From NCBI RefSeq assembly GCF_900290285.1, contig NZ_LT985754.1, positions 1,023,080 to 1,087,079 on the forward strand: a stretch of 64,000 nucleotides of DNA. The letters are read 5' to 3'. The number at the start of each line of letters is the position of its first letter. Position 1 is the stretch's first letter. A model generated the notes under the pieces. That model worked only from the letters and a program-made list of their open reading frames with translations. It did not search any database and had not been told where the DNA came from. Source of the DNA: Candidatus Centipeda massiliensis. GTDB lineage: Bacteria > Bacillota > Negativicutes > Selenomonadales > Selenomonadaceae. This document shows positions 8,667 through 15,957 of the stretch, piece after piece. A program made the translations under genes and the position numbers.

Positions 8667-10049
8667 TTGTCCTATCACAATCAGTCTGCGCTCGTCATCG
8701 GGGCGGGCATCAGCGGGTTTGCAGCGGCGAAGTATCTCGCTGCGGCGGGCGCACGCGTGACGCTTTCGGATGCAAAGGACGAGGCGGACGCAGAAAAGGA
8801 TCCGCTGACACAGCAACATATTGAAGATCTACGGACGCAGGGAATCTCCTGCGTCTTTGGCGCACAAAGGGAAGAACTGCTGGAGGGGACAGATCTCATT
8901 GTTCTCTCGCCCGCCGTACCTGAGCGTATTCCGCTTGTGCAGGCGGCGCGTGCGCATGGGATCCGCGTGACCACGGAGGTGGAGCTGGCGGGGGAGATCG
9001 CGCGTGCACCCATCTATGCCATCACAGGAACGAACGGCAAGACGACGACGACAACGCTGCTCGGCGAGCTTTTGCGCGCGCATTTTCCTGCGGTCGGCGT
9101 TGGCGGCAACATCGGTGTGCCACTCATCGACGTGGCAGAGGCGACCCCTGCGGACGGTGCGATTGCAGCGGAGATCTCCAGCTACCAGATGGAGGCAACC
9201 GCACATTTTCATGCAGCCATTGTTGCGGAGCTGAACGTGACCCCCGACCACATCGTCCGTCATGGATCGATGGAGGTCTATCAGGCGATGAAGGAGAAGC
9301 TCTTTGCCGCGCAGACGGCAGAGGACTTCCTCGTGCTGAACTACGATGATCCGCATACGCGCGGCATGGCTGACCGTGCGAAGGGGCGCGTCTGTTTCTT
9401 TGGCCGCCGCGAGGAACTCGCCGAGGGGGCGACTGTGCGCGCAGACGGCATGATTGTCATTCGTTGGAATGAGGAGGAGCATGTCCTCATTCCGGTCGAT
9501 GAGCTGGGCATTCCGGGCGGGCACAACATCGAGAATGCGCTTGCGGCATCGGCAATGGCGTTCTTTGCCGGCGTGACTTCTGCGGAGATGCGTCCCGTCC
9601 TGCGTGCGTTCAAGGGCGTGGAGCACCGCATTGAATTCGTGCGAATATTGAACGGTGTGAGCTACTACAACGACTCGAAGGCGACGAATACGGATTCGGC
9701 GATCAAGGCACTTGAGGCGTTCGACGGACATATCATCCTCATTGCGGGGGGCGATGACAAGCTGACCGATCTCACGGAGTTTATGACGCTCGTATGCGCA
9801 CGTGTGGACGAGCTGATCCTTGTCGGTGATGCAGCAGAGCGGTTCGGTGCGGCGGCACTCGATGCGGGGATTGCGGCGGAGCATATCCATCGTGCAGGCT
9901 ATCACATGGAAATGGCGGTGCACATGGCACACGATCTCGCAGCAGCAGGTCAGACGGTTCTCCTTTCGCCCGCGTGCGCCAGCTTTGACATGTATGGCGG
10001 CTATGAGGAGCGCGGGCGTGACTTCAAGAGGATCGTGAACGAGTTATGA
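8667..10049 (+). CDS. murD: UDP-MurNAc-L-alanine:D-glutamate ligase
   Basis: MurD adds D-glutamate to UDP-MurNAc-L-Ala. The 460-residue protein shows an N-terminal Rossmann-like GAGISGFAAAKYL, the ATP loop TGTNGKTTTTTLLGE near residue 118, EISSYQME, and the C-terminal YNDSKATNTDSAIKAL. The start is TTG at 8667 after a G-rich ribosome binding site. The stop overlaps murG by 4 nt. In many Firmicutes ftsW lies between murD and murG; here it is absent. Confidence 0.95.
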   Translation: MSYHNQSALVIGAGISGFAAAKYLAAAGARVTLSDAKDEADAEKDPLTQQHIEDLRTQGISCVFGAQREELLEGTDLIVLSPAVPERIPLVQAARAHGIRVTTEVELAGEIARAPIYAITGTNGKTTTTTLLGELLRAHFPAVGVGGNIGVPLIDVAEATPADGAIAAEISSYQMEATAHFHAAIVAELNVTPDHIVRHGSMEVYQAMKEKLFAAQTAEDFLVLNYDDPHTRGMADRAKGRVCFFGRREELAEGATVRADGMIVIRWNEEEHVLIPVDELGIPGGHNIENALAASAMAFFAGVTSAEMRPVLRAFKGVEHRIEFVRILNGVSYYNDSKATNTDSAIKALEAFDGHIILIAGGDDKLTDLTEFMTLVCARVDELILVGDAAERFGAAALDAGIAAEHIHRAGYHMEMAVHMAHDLAAAGQTVLLSPACASFDMYGGYEERGRDFKRIVNEL

Positions 10050-11158
10050 ACATCATCGTATCCGGCGGCGGCACCGGCGGGCATATCTATCCGGCGCTCA
10101 CGATCATCCGCGCGATCCAGCGGCGCGAGCCGTCCGCGCGAATTCTCTATGTCGGCGGGCGCAGGGGGCTTGAGGCGGACATCGTGCCGCGCGAGGGGAT
10201 CGACTTTGTCGCGATGGATCTCGCAGGATTTCAGCGGAAGCTGTCGCTCGAAAACATCGGACGCGCGTGGCGTGCGCTGCGCGCCGTGGCGCGTGCACGC
10301 GGCATCGTGCATGGCTTTCAGCCCGACGTGGCGATTGGGACGGGCGGCTATGTCGCAGGTCCCATCCTCCTCGCGGCGAGCATGGCAGGTGTACCGACAC
10401 TTGTGCAGGAACAGAACGTCTTTGCGGGGGTAACCAACCGCATTCTCGCAAAATTTGCGACGGCAATCGCCGTGGGCATGGAGGATGCACGGAATGTCTT
10501 CCCGAAAGAAAAAACGTATGTGACGGGCAATCCGATCCGCCCGGAGGTGCTGACCGCAACGCGTGAGGAGGGGGCTCGGAGCTTTGGCTTTGATCCGGCG
10601 CAAAAGACCGTGCTCGTCTCGGGCGGCAGCCGTGGCGCACGCTCCATCAACCGCGCCATGGTCGAGGTCATTGCGCGGGCAGCGGAGCAGACGGCGGTGC
10701 AGTACCTCTGGGTGACGGGGGCGGACGAATACGCGGATACGCTTGCACGCATACACCGTGCGGGGGTACATCTGGAGGAGCATCCGCACCTGCGCGTCCT
10801 GCCGTATCTCTACAATATGCCCGAGGCGATGGCGATGGCGGATGTCGCCGTCTTTCGCGCGGGCGCGACGGGGCTGGCGGAACTTGCGGCACGGGGGGTG
10901 CCCGCGATTCTCATCCCGTACCCGTATGCGGCGGAGAACCATCAGGAGAAAAATGCGCGTGCGGTAGAGGCTGCGGGAGCGGCAGAGGTGATCCTCAACA
11001 GCGACCTCAGCGGCGCAGTACTTGAGCGTTCTCTGCGCGGACTGCTCGCGGACGACACGCGGCGGACGGCAATGGCGGCGGCGATGAAGCGGCTTGGAAA
11101 GCCGGAGGCGGCAGAGGAAATTGCAGCACTTGCGCTGCGGATCGTAAGGAAGCGCTGA
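10046..11158 (+). CDS. murG: UDP-GlcNAc:lipid I GlcNAc transferase
   Basis: MurG is the membrane-associated GT28 glycosyltransferase that converts lipid I to lipid II. The 370-residue protein has the GGGTGGHIYPALT donor/acceptor loop at residues 7-19, GTGGYVAGPILLA, SGGSRGARSIN, and the C-terminal RAGATGLAELAARGVPAILIPYPYAAENHQ. It is translationally coupled to murD (ATGA). The last codons and the stop lie inside a short palindromic repeat (11148-11184) related to the dispersed family. Confidence 0.96.
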   Translation: MNIIVSGGGTGGHIYPALTIIRAIQRREPSARILYVGGRRGLEADIVPREGIDFVAMDLAGFQRKLSLENIGRAWRALRAVARARGIVHGFQPDVAIGTGGYVAGPILLAASMAGVPTLVQEQNVFAGVTNRILAKFATAIAVGMEDARNVFPKEKTYVTGNPIRPEVLTATREEGARSFGFDPAQKTVLVSGGSRGARSINRAMVEVIARAAEQTAVQYLWVTGADEYADTLARIHRAGVHLEEHPHLRVLPYLYNMPEAMAMADVAVFRAGATGLAELAARGVPAILIPYPYAAENHQEKNARAVEAAGAAEVILNSDLSGAVLERSLRGLLADDTRRTAMAAAMKRLGKPEAAEEIAALALRIVRKR

Positions 11159-11184
11159 TATGAAATCGGTCCGATCAGTGCTCC
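11148..11184. repeat. Short palindromic repeat overlapping the murG stop (copy F)
   Basis: Begins GGAAGCGCTGAT and ends ATCAGTGCTCC, inverted copies of the ends of the dispersed repeat. It supplies the last codons and TGA of murG and lies before murC-ddl. No clean flanking direct repeat is seen. Confidence 0.5.
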
Positions 11185-11209
11185 GTTGAACATAGAAGGG
11201 GTAAGAGCG

Positions 11210-13540
11210 ATGCTCAAGGATTTGAAGGGGATTCACAACATTCATTTTGTCGGTATCGGCGGGGCGGGCATGAGTCCTCTTGCAAAGATTCTTCTCCTGC
11301 TGGGATACAAGGTGTCCGGCTCCGATCAGGGCTCATCGTCCATCATCGAGGAACTCGTGCGCCTCGGTGCGCGTGTATGGACAGATGGGCAGCGCGCAGA
11401 GAACGTGCGCGGTGCGGATGCCATTGTCGTCTCTACGGCAATCCCATACGACAATCCGGAGGTGATTGCCGCGTGGGATCTGCGCATCCCAAAGCTGCAC
11501 CGTTCGGATATCAACGCCGCACTTGTCAACGAATACGACGGCATTGCCGTCGCGGGATCGCACGGCAAGACAACGACCACGTCCATGATCGGTGTCACGC
11601 TTGACCGCGTGGGGATCTCCCCAACCATCATCGTCGGCGGAGAGGTGCCCGACCTCGGTACGAATGCGAAGCTTGGCAGCAGCCGATATCTCGTCTCCGA
11701 GGCCGATGAGAGCGACGGCTCCTTTCTCAAGCTGCATCCCCATGTCGCCGTCGTGACGAACGTCGAGGACGATCACATGGATCACTACGGCACGATGGAA
11801 AAGATCATCGCGGCGTTCCGTCAGTTCGTCGATCAAGTGGACGAGGATGGCACAGCCATTCTTTGCTTCGAAAATGAGATTCTGCGCCAGATTGCAGCCG
11901 AGACACCGCGCAGGGTCATTTCATACGCCATTGATGCAGATGCGGACTACCGTGGGGCGGACATCGAGACGCATGGCTCCATCATCTCCTTTACCGTCTT
12001 TGAGCGCGGTACGGAGCTGGGGCGCATCTCTCTCAACATCCCCGGCCGGCACAATGTCCTCAATGCCCTTGCCTGCATTGCGGTTGCACGCCTTGCGGGG
12101 GTGGAGTTCACCCAGATTCAGGACGCACTCGCAGGCTTCCACGGAGCGAAGCGTCGCTTCCAGACGAAGGGGAAAGAGCGCGGCGTGTGGGTGGTGGACG
12201 ACTACGCCCATCACCCGACCGAGATTGCCGTGACGCTCGCGGCGGCACGACAGACGACCCCCGGTCGTCTCATCTGCGTCTTTCAGCCGCATCGCTATTC
12301 GCGCACGCAGCTTTTGCGTGAGGAGTTCGGATCGTGCTTCAAAAATGCCGATCTGCTTCTCCTGACCGATGTCTATGCGGCAGGAGAGGCACCGATCCCA
12401 GGCATCAGTGGGGAGACACTGATGGAGGAGGTCGCAAAACAGACGGGGCAGGATGCTGTCTATCTGCCGGAACGAGCCGACCTCGAACGCTATCTTGCGC
12501 AGCACGTACGAGCGGGGGATCTCGTCATCACGATGGGCGCGGGCAACATTCTAGAGGTCGGTGAGGCACTGGTCGCACAGTTGAAGGCGGGAACCGCCGG
12601 CGCGGGGGAGCAGCCCGTCGTCGTCGTCATGGGCGGACCTTCCACGGAGGCTGAAGTATCGCGTAACTCGGGGGCGGCGATTCTTGAGGCTCTGCGCACG
12701 AAAAACTATCCTGCCGTCGGCATGGAACTGGAGCCAAAAACCTTTGCCGAGGAGATTCAAAAGCTCCGCCCCGCCATTGTATTTAATGCACTGCACGGGA
12801 AGTACGGTGAGGACGGCGTTCTGCAAGGGCTGTTGGATATGCTTGGTATTCCCTACACCGGATCGGGCGTGCGCGCCGCCGCGCTCACGATGGACAAGAC
12901 GATGACGAAGCGCATTTTTTGCGCAGAGGGGATTCCAACGCCGTGTTTTCTTTCCATTCGTGCAGGGGAGAGAGATGCGCATACGGCACAGCGCATTCGC
13001 ACGGCGTTCGATCTGCCGCTTGTGGTCAAGGCGCCCGAGCAGGGATCGAGCATTGGCGTATACATCGTGACGAAGGACGAGGAGCTGCTGTCTGCGATGG
13101 ATGCGGCGTTCTCCTATGGGGACGAGATCCTTGTGGAAGACTTCATCGACGGGCGGGAACTGACCGTCGTGGTGTGGGGAACGCCGGCGGCGGCAGAGCC
13201 GTTCCCGATCATTGAGATTACAACCACATCGGGACGCTATGACTATGAGAGCAAATATACCCCAGGTGCCTCGCAGCACATTGTACCCGCAGACCTCTCC
13301 GCAGAGTGCACGGCGATGGTGCAGGACATTGCCGTCCGTGCATACAGGGCGTGCAGCTGTGCAGGGCTGGCACGCGTCGATATCGTGCTCAGCAAGACGG
13401 GTGAGGCGTATGCGATTGAGATCAACTCCGTGCCTGGTATGACGAAGGTTTCCCTCGTCCCGGATGCCGGACGTGCCATGGGCATTGAATTCCCCGAACT
13501 CTGCGCCCGAATCCTCGCGATGGCAGGATACCGCCGATGA
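11210..13540 (+). CDS. murC-ddl: MurC-Ddl fusion: UDP-MurNAc:L-alanine ligase / D-Ala:D-Ala ligase
   Basis: A 776-residue fusion. Residues 1 to about 455 are a complete MurC (HFVGIGGAGMSPLA, ATP loop GSHGKTTTTSMIG near 116, SEADESDGSFL, DDYAHHPTEI), which loads L-Ala onto UDP-MurNAc. From about 470 follows a complete ATP-grasp D-alanine ligase (MGGPSTEAEVS, NALHGKYGEDG, PYTGSGV, VVKAPEQGSSIGV, EINSVPGMT). ATG 11210 after GAAGGGG is preferred to TTG 11186. The frame is uninterrupted across the junction. MurC-Ddl fusions are well known in Chlamydia. The fusion pairs the first and a later alanine-adding activity. It overlaps ftsQ by 4 nt. Confidence 0.93.
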   Translation: MLKDLKGIHNIHFVGIGGAGMSPLAKILLLLGYKVSGSDQGSSSIIEELVRLGARVWTDGQRAENVRGADAIVVSTAIPYDNPEVIAAWDLRIPKLHRSDINAALVNEYDGIAVAGSHGKTTTTSMIGVTLDRVGISPTIIVGGEVPDLGTNAKLGSSRYLVSEADESDGSFLKLHPHVAVVTNVEDDHMDHYGTMEKIIAAFRQFVDQVDEDGTAILCFENEILRQIAAETPRRVISYAIDADADYRGADIETHGSIISFTVFERGTELGRISLNIPGRHNVLNALACIAVARLAGVEFTQIQDALAGFHGAKRRFQTKGKERGVWVVDDYAHHPTEIAVTLAAARQTTPGRLICVFQPHRYSRTQLLREEFGSCFKNADLLLLTDVYAAGEAPIPGISGETLMEEVAKQTGQDAVYLPERADLERYLAQHVRAGDLVITMGAGNILEVGEALVAQLKAGTAGAGEQPVVVVMGGPSTEAEVSRNSGAAILEALRTKNYPAVGMELEPKTFAEEIQKLRPAIVFNALHGKYGEDGVLQGLLDMLGIPYTGSGVRAAALTMDKTMTKRIFCAEGIPTPCFLSIRAGERDAHTAQRIRTAFDLPLVVKAPEQGSSIGVYIVTKDEELLSAMDAAFSYGDEILVEDFIDGRELTVVVWGTPAAAEPFPIIEITTTSGRYDYESKYTPGASQHIVPADLSAECTAMVQDIAVRAYRACSCAGLARVDIVLSKTGEAYAIEINSVPGMTKVSLVPDAGRAMGIEFPELCARILAMAGYRR

Positions 13541-14265
13541 GTTCTCGTCGTGTGCTAAAGGGGGCGTTCTACCTCCTTTGTACCAGTGCTGTGATCGCCG
13601 CCCTCATCTATTCGCCGCTCTTCACCTTTCAGCAGCTTGTCGTGCGCGGCAACGTCCATCTGGATACGGATGAACTCTGCGAAATCGCACGGATTCAATA
13701 CGGTCAGCGGCTCTTTGAACTCAAGACGGATACCATGACGGCGAATCTGCTGCACGATCTGCGCATCGAGTCCGCCGTCGTCCGGCGTCAGCTGCCGAAC
13801 AAGATTGAGATGGACATTGTCGAGCGCATTCCTGTTGCTACCGTCGCGTGTGACTACGGTTATCTGGATTTTGACCGGCAGGGGAAGGTCATCGCCAGCT
13901 ACCGTTCGCTCAAGGGGGCAGACATCCCCATCATCACGGGGGTGAAGCTGCGTGATCTTTACATCGGTGATGACAATGACAACGCCCAGGTTGCGAAGGT
14001 GATTACCTTCCTCGGCAAGATTGACCCTGCGGACATCGGGCAGATCTCAGAGGTCAATATCACCGTGCCCTCTGCCGTTGTCGCCTATACAAAGACTGCC
14101 TTGCCGATCCGTCTGGGACAGCTGGATGGGATACCGGATAAGGCAGGCCTCACACAGGATTTTTTGCAGGATCAAAAGACCACGCGTCATACCGTGGAGT
14201 TTGTCGATTTCAGCTATGACGCGCCATTCATCAAACTCGCGGATAAAGTGACAGAGGGGAAATAA
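13537..14265 (+). CDS. ftsQ: FtsQ/DivIB cell division protein
   Basis: Protein of 242 residues with a short cytoplasmic tail, one membrane helix (about 9-27, FYLLCTSAVIAALIYSPLF), a POTRA domain (about 30-100, FQQLVVRGNVHLDTDEL and further) and a C-terminal FtsQ/DivIB beta domain. FtsQ links FtsL and FtsB/DivIC to the divisome on the outside of the inner membrane. It starts in the murC-ddl stop (ATGA) and ends directly against the next gene. No murB gene intervenes, unlike many related clusters. Confidence 0.88.
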   Translation: MSSRRVLKGAFYLLCTSAVIAALIYSPLFTFQQLVVRGNVHLDTDELCEIARIQYGQRLFELKTDTMTANLLHDLRIESAVVRRQLPNKIEMDIVERIPVATVACDYGYLDFDRQGKVIASYRSLKGADIPIITGVKLRDLYIGDDNDNAQVAKVITFLGKIDPADIGQISEVNITVPSAVVAYTKTALPIRLGQLDGIPDKAGLTQDFLQDQKTTRHTVEFVDFSYDAPFIKLADKVTEGK

Positions 14266-14967
14266 ATGAAACAATTTCGGCAGGGCGGGTGGCTTATTGC
14301 ACTCGTCTGCGTATTGATTGGATTTATGGTTGCCGTGCAGTTCCGCACGGCACAGGATGGGAAGGGGAGCCTTTCTCAGCAGCGCATTGAGGAGATCTCT
14401 GATCGACTGCTTCAGACCGAGCACGAGCGAGACGAACTCGGTGAGGAGCTGCGCAAGATGCAGGCTGCCGCCATTGAGGTGGGCAATCGGGAGGATCAGG
14501 ACATGCTGCGCTATCGTGCCGCCCTTGTCCCGCTTGAGGGAGAGGGCGTCATTGTGCGCATGGACGACAGCACGAAGCCCGTGAAGGCGGGCGAGAATCC
14601 AAACCTCTACGTCATTCACGATGACGATCTCCTGCGTGTTATCAATGAACTGCGTGCAGCGGGCGCGGAGGCGATCTCTGTCAACGGGCAGCGTCTCACA
14701 GGCATCTCCGAGATTCGCTGCGCGGGACCAACGCTCTCCGTGAACAATGTCCGCTCGTCCGCGCCCTTTGAGATTCGCGCCATCGGCGACAAGAAGTCGC
14801 TTGAGAACTCTCTGCGCATGCGCGGTGGTGTCGTGGAGACACTGAGCGTCTGGGGCATCCAGCTCGATATCAAAGTGAGCGATGATGTCTACATCCCCCC
14901 CTATCGCGGGAGCATTCGCCAGAGTTATGCACGTGAGACCGCAGAGCGTGAGGAGGGAAGCAAATGA
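14266..14967 (+). CDS. DUF881-family division-cluster membrane protein
   Basis: Protein of 233 residues with an N-terminal membrane anchor (about 7-25, GWLIALVCVLIGFMVAVQF), a coiled coil (about 36-70) and a C-terminal globular DUF881 domain (GVIVRMDD, INELRAAGAEAISVNGQRL, IRCAGPTLSVNN). DUF881 proteins are typically encoded between ftsQ and ftsZ in Firmicutes; their molecular role is not established. It begins immediately after the ftsQ stop and overlaps the next gene by 4 nt, so it is part of the same operon. Confidence 0.85.
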   Translation: MKQFRQGGWLIALVCVLIGFMVAVQFRTAQDGKGSLSQQRIEEISDRLLQTEHERDELGEELRKMQAAAIEVGNREDQDMLRYRAALVPLEGEGVIVRMDDSTKPVKAGENPNLYVIHDDDLLRVINELRAAGAEAISVNGQRLTGISEIRCAGPTLSVNNVRSSAPFEIRAIGDKKSLENSLRMRGGVVETLSVWGIQLDIKVSDDVYIPPYRGSIRQSYARETAEREEGSK

Positions 14968-15314
14968 TCTACATCGTCATCATCAGCCTTGCGATTGGAC
15001 TCCTCATCGGCTATAACAGTCCGATTGTGATTCCCCTTGCGTACTCGAAACTTTTTTCCGTCGCACTCGTCGCGGCACTCGATGCGGCGTTCGGCGGGCT
15101 GCGCGCAGCGGTCGCGGAGCGCTTTGACAAGCACGTCTTTGTCACGGGCTTCTTTTCCAATACACTGCTCGCAGCGGCACTTGTCTTTATCGGCGACCGC
15201 CTCGGCATCGATCTTTATTACGTGGCACTGCTCGCATTCGGATTCCGCATCTTCAAAAACCTTGCCATCCTGCGCCGCTATCTGCTCAAGGACTATCGGG
15301 ACGGTGTGGAGTAG
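14964..15314 (+). CDS. sbp: Small basic protein Sbp (DUF1290)
   Basis: Membrane protein of 116 residues with about three hydrophobic segments, matching the DUF1290/Sbp family (IVIISLAIGLLIGY, YSKLFSVALVAALDAAFGGLRA, FGFRIFKNLAILRRYLL). Sbp is found next to DUF881 genes and ftsZ in Gram-positive division clusters; its function is unknown. ATGA overlap with DUF881. It is the last gene of the operon, and the stretch after it holds a promoter and a cobalamin riboswitch. Confidence 0.85.
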   Translation: MIYIVIISLAIGLLIGYNSPIVIPLAYSKLFSVALVAALDAAFGGLRAAVAERFDKHVFVTGFFSNTLLAAALVFIGDRLGIDLYYVALLAFGFRIFKNLAILRRYLLKDYRDGVE

Positions 15315-15378
15315 ATTAGACAATAAATTCTGTCTTCTCTCTACCACTATCTCGTTCTGAAAGTTTCCGATAATATAA

Positions 15379-15407
15379 TTGACAAGAATATCACAGAGTG
15401 ATATTCT
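15379..15407 (+). promoter_or_regulatory. Promoter upstream of the cobalamin riboswitch, with embedded palindrome
   Basis: TTGACA (15379-15384), a 17-nt spacer and TATTCT (15402-15407). A perfect 9-bp inverted repeat (GAATATCAC, 3-nt loop, GTGATATTC; 15386-15406) fills the spacer and runs into the -10 box, so it could be a repressor operator. It could instead act as a weak terminator hairpin for the division operon, but the T-tract is poor. Confidence 0.6.
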
Positions 15408-15442
15408 TCTTTGAAAGAGATCATTTCATTTTAAAACAGCAT

Positions 15443-15598
15443 AATGTTCGGTCAGGTGTCGCAAGACTTAATAGGGAAGTCGGTTAAAGCCGACGCGGTC
15501 CCGCCACTGTAACAGCGAGTTCCTCTGCAATATGCCACTGGGAAAACTGGGAAGGTGCAGAGAAACGATGAACTGGAGCCAGGAGAACTGCCTGATTT
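15443..15598 (+). ncRNA. Cobalamin (AdoCbl-type) riboswitch
   Basis: Contains the conserved B12-box features in order: AATAGGGAAGTCGGT, GCGGTCCCGCCACTGTAAC, GCCACTGGGAAAACTGGGAAGG, and GAGCCAGGAGAACTGCCTG. These match the core and L5 regions of the RNA class that represses B12 transport and synthesis genes when cobalamin binds. The downstream gene is a BtuB-like receptor starting 360 nt later. A dispersed repeat (15641-15800) and further hairpins lie between. Confidence 0.93.
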
Positions 15599-15640
15599 AG
15601 AATCACCGATTGACCTACGAGTGATGGGGAGGGGATTATA

Positions 15641-15800
15641 GGGAGCACTGATAAATTCAGCCCGCCATCTTGACGTATCTTTTTTGCCCGCACTGTGTCG
15701 ACAAATCCTCCACATAGCCCTTGCTATGCGTCCGGTTTGTCTTCTTGTTCGGACAAAAAATCTACGCAAATCTGACAGACTTTATTTTATCAGCGATTCC
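15641..15800. repeat. Dispersed MITE-like repeat, copy B (160 bp)
   Basis: Left end GGGAGCACTGATAAA and right end TTTATCAGCGATTCC, flanked by the perfect direct repeat TATA (15637-15640 and 15801-15804). It is close to copy A along its whole length. The inner stem is CATAG/CTATG (15713-15717 with 15724-15728) where copy A has CAGAG/CTCTG; the outer stem is GACAAA/TTTGTC (15700-15705 with 15736-15741) where copy A has GGAAAA/TTTTCC. It sits between the riboswitch and its receptor gene. Confidence 0.8.
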
Positions 15801-15866
15801 TATACACATCGAATTTTGTGGTGTGTATGTTTGTATTGTGCTTTTGTCATGATGCAGTGAAATATT

Positions 15867-15905
15867 CAGCCCTGTTTCTCGTTTGGATGAAACGGGGCTG
15901 TTTCT
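15867..15905 (+). terminator. Hairpin terminator or attenuator before the receptor gene
   Basis: CAGCCCTGTTTC (15867-15878) pairs with GAAACGGGGCTG (15889-15900), followed by TTTCT. It lies between the riboswitch and the receptor start, so it could be the expression platform or a separate attenuator. A weaker ACACATC/GGTGTGT hairpin lies at about 15803-15828. Confidence 0.5.
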
Positions 15906-15957
15906 ATGTCATGAACTCTGTCGTATTTTTAGGAGGAGAAAGGAAGTCTCTCACGAA

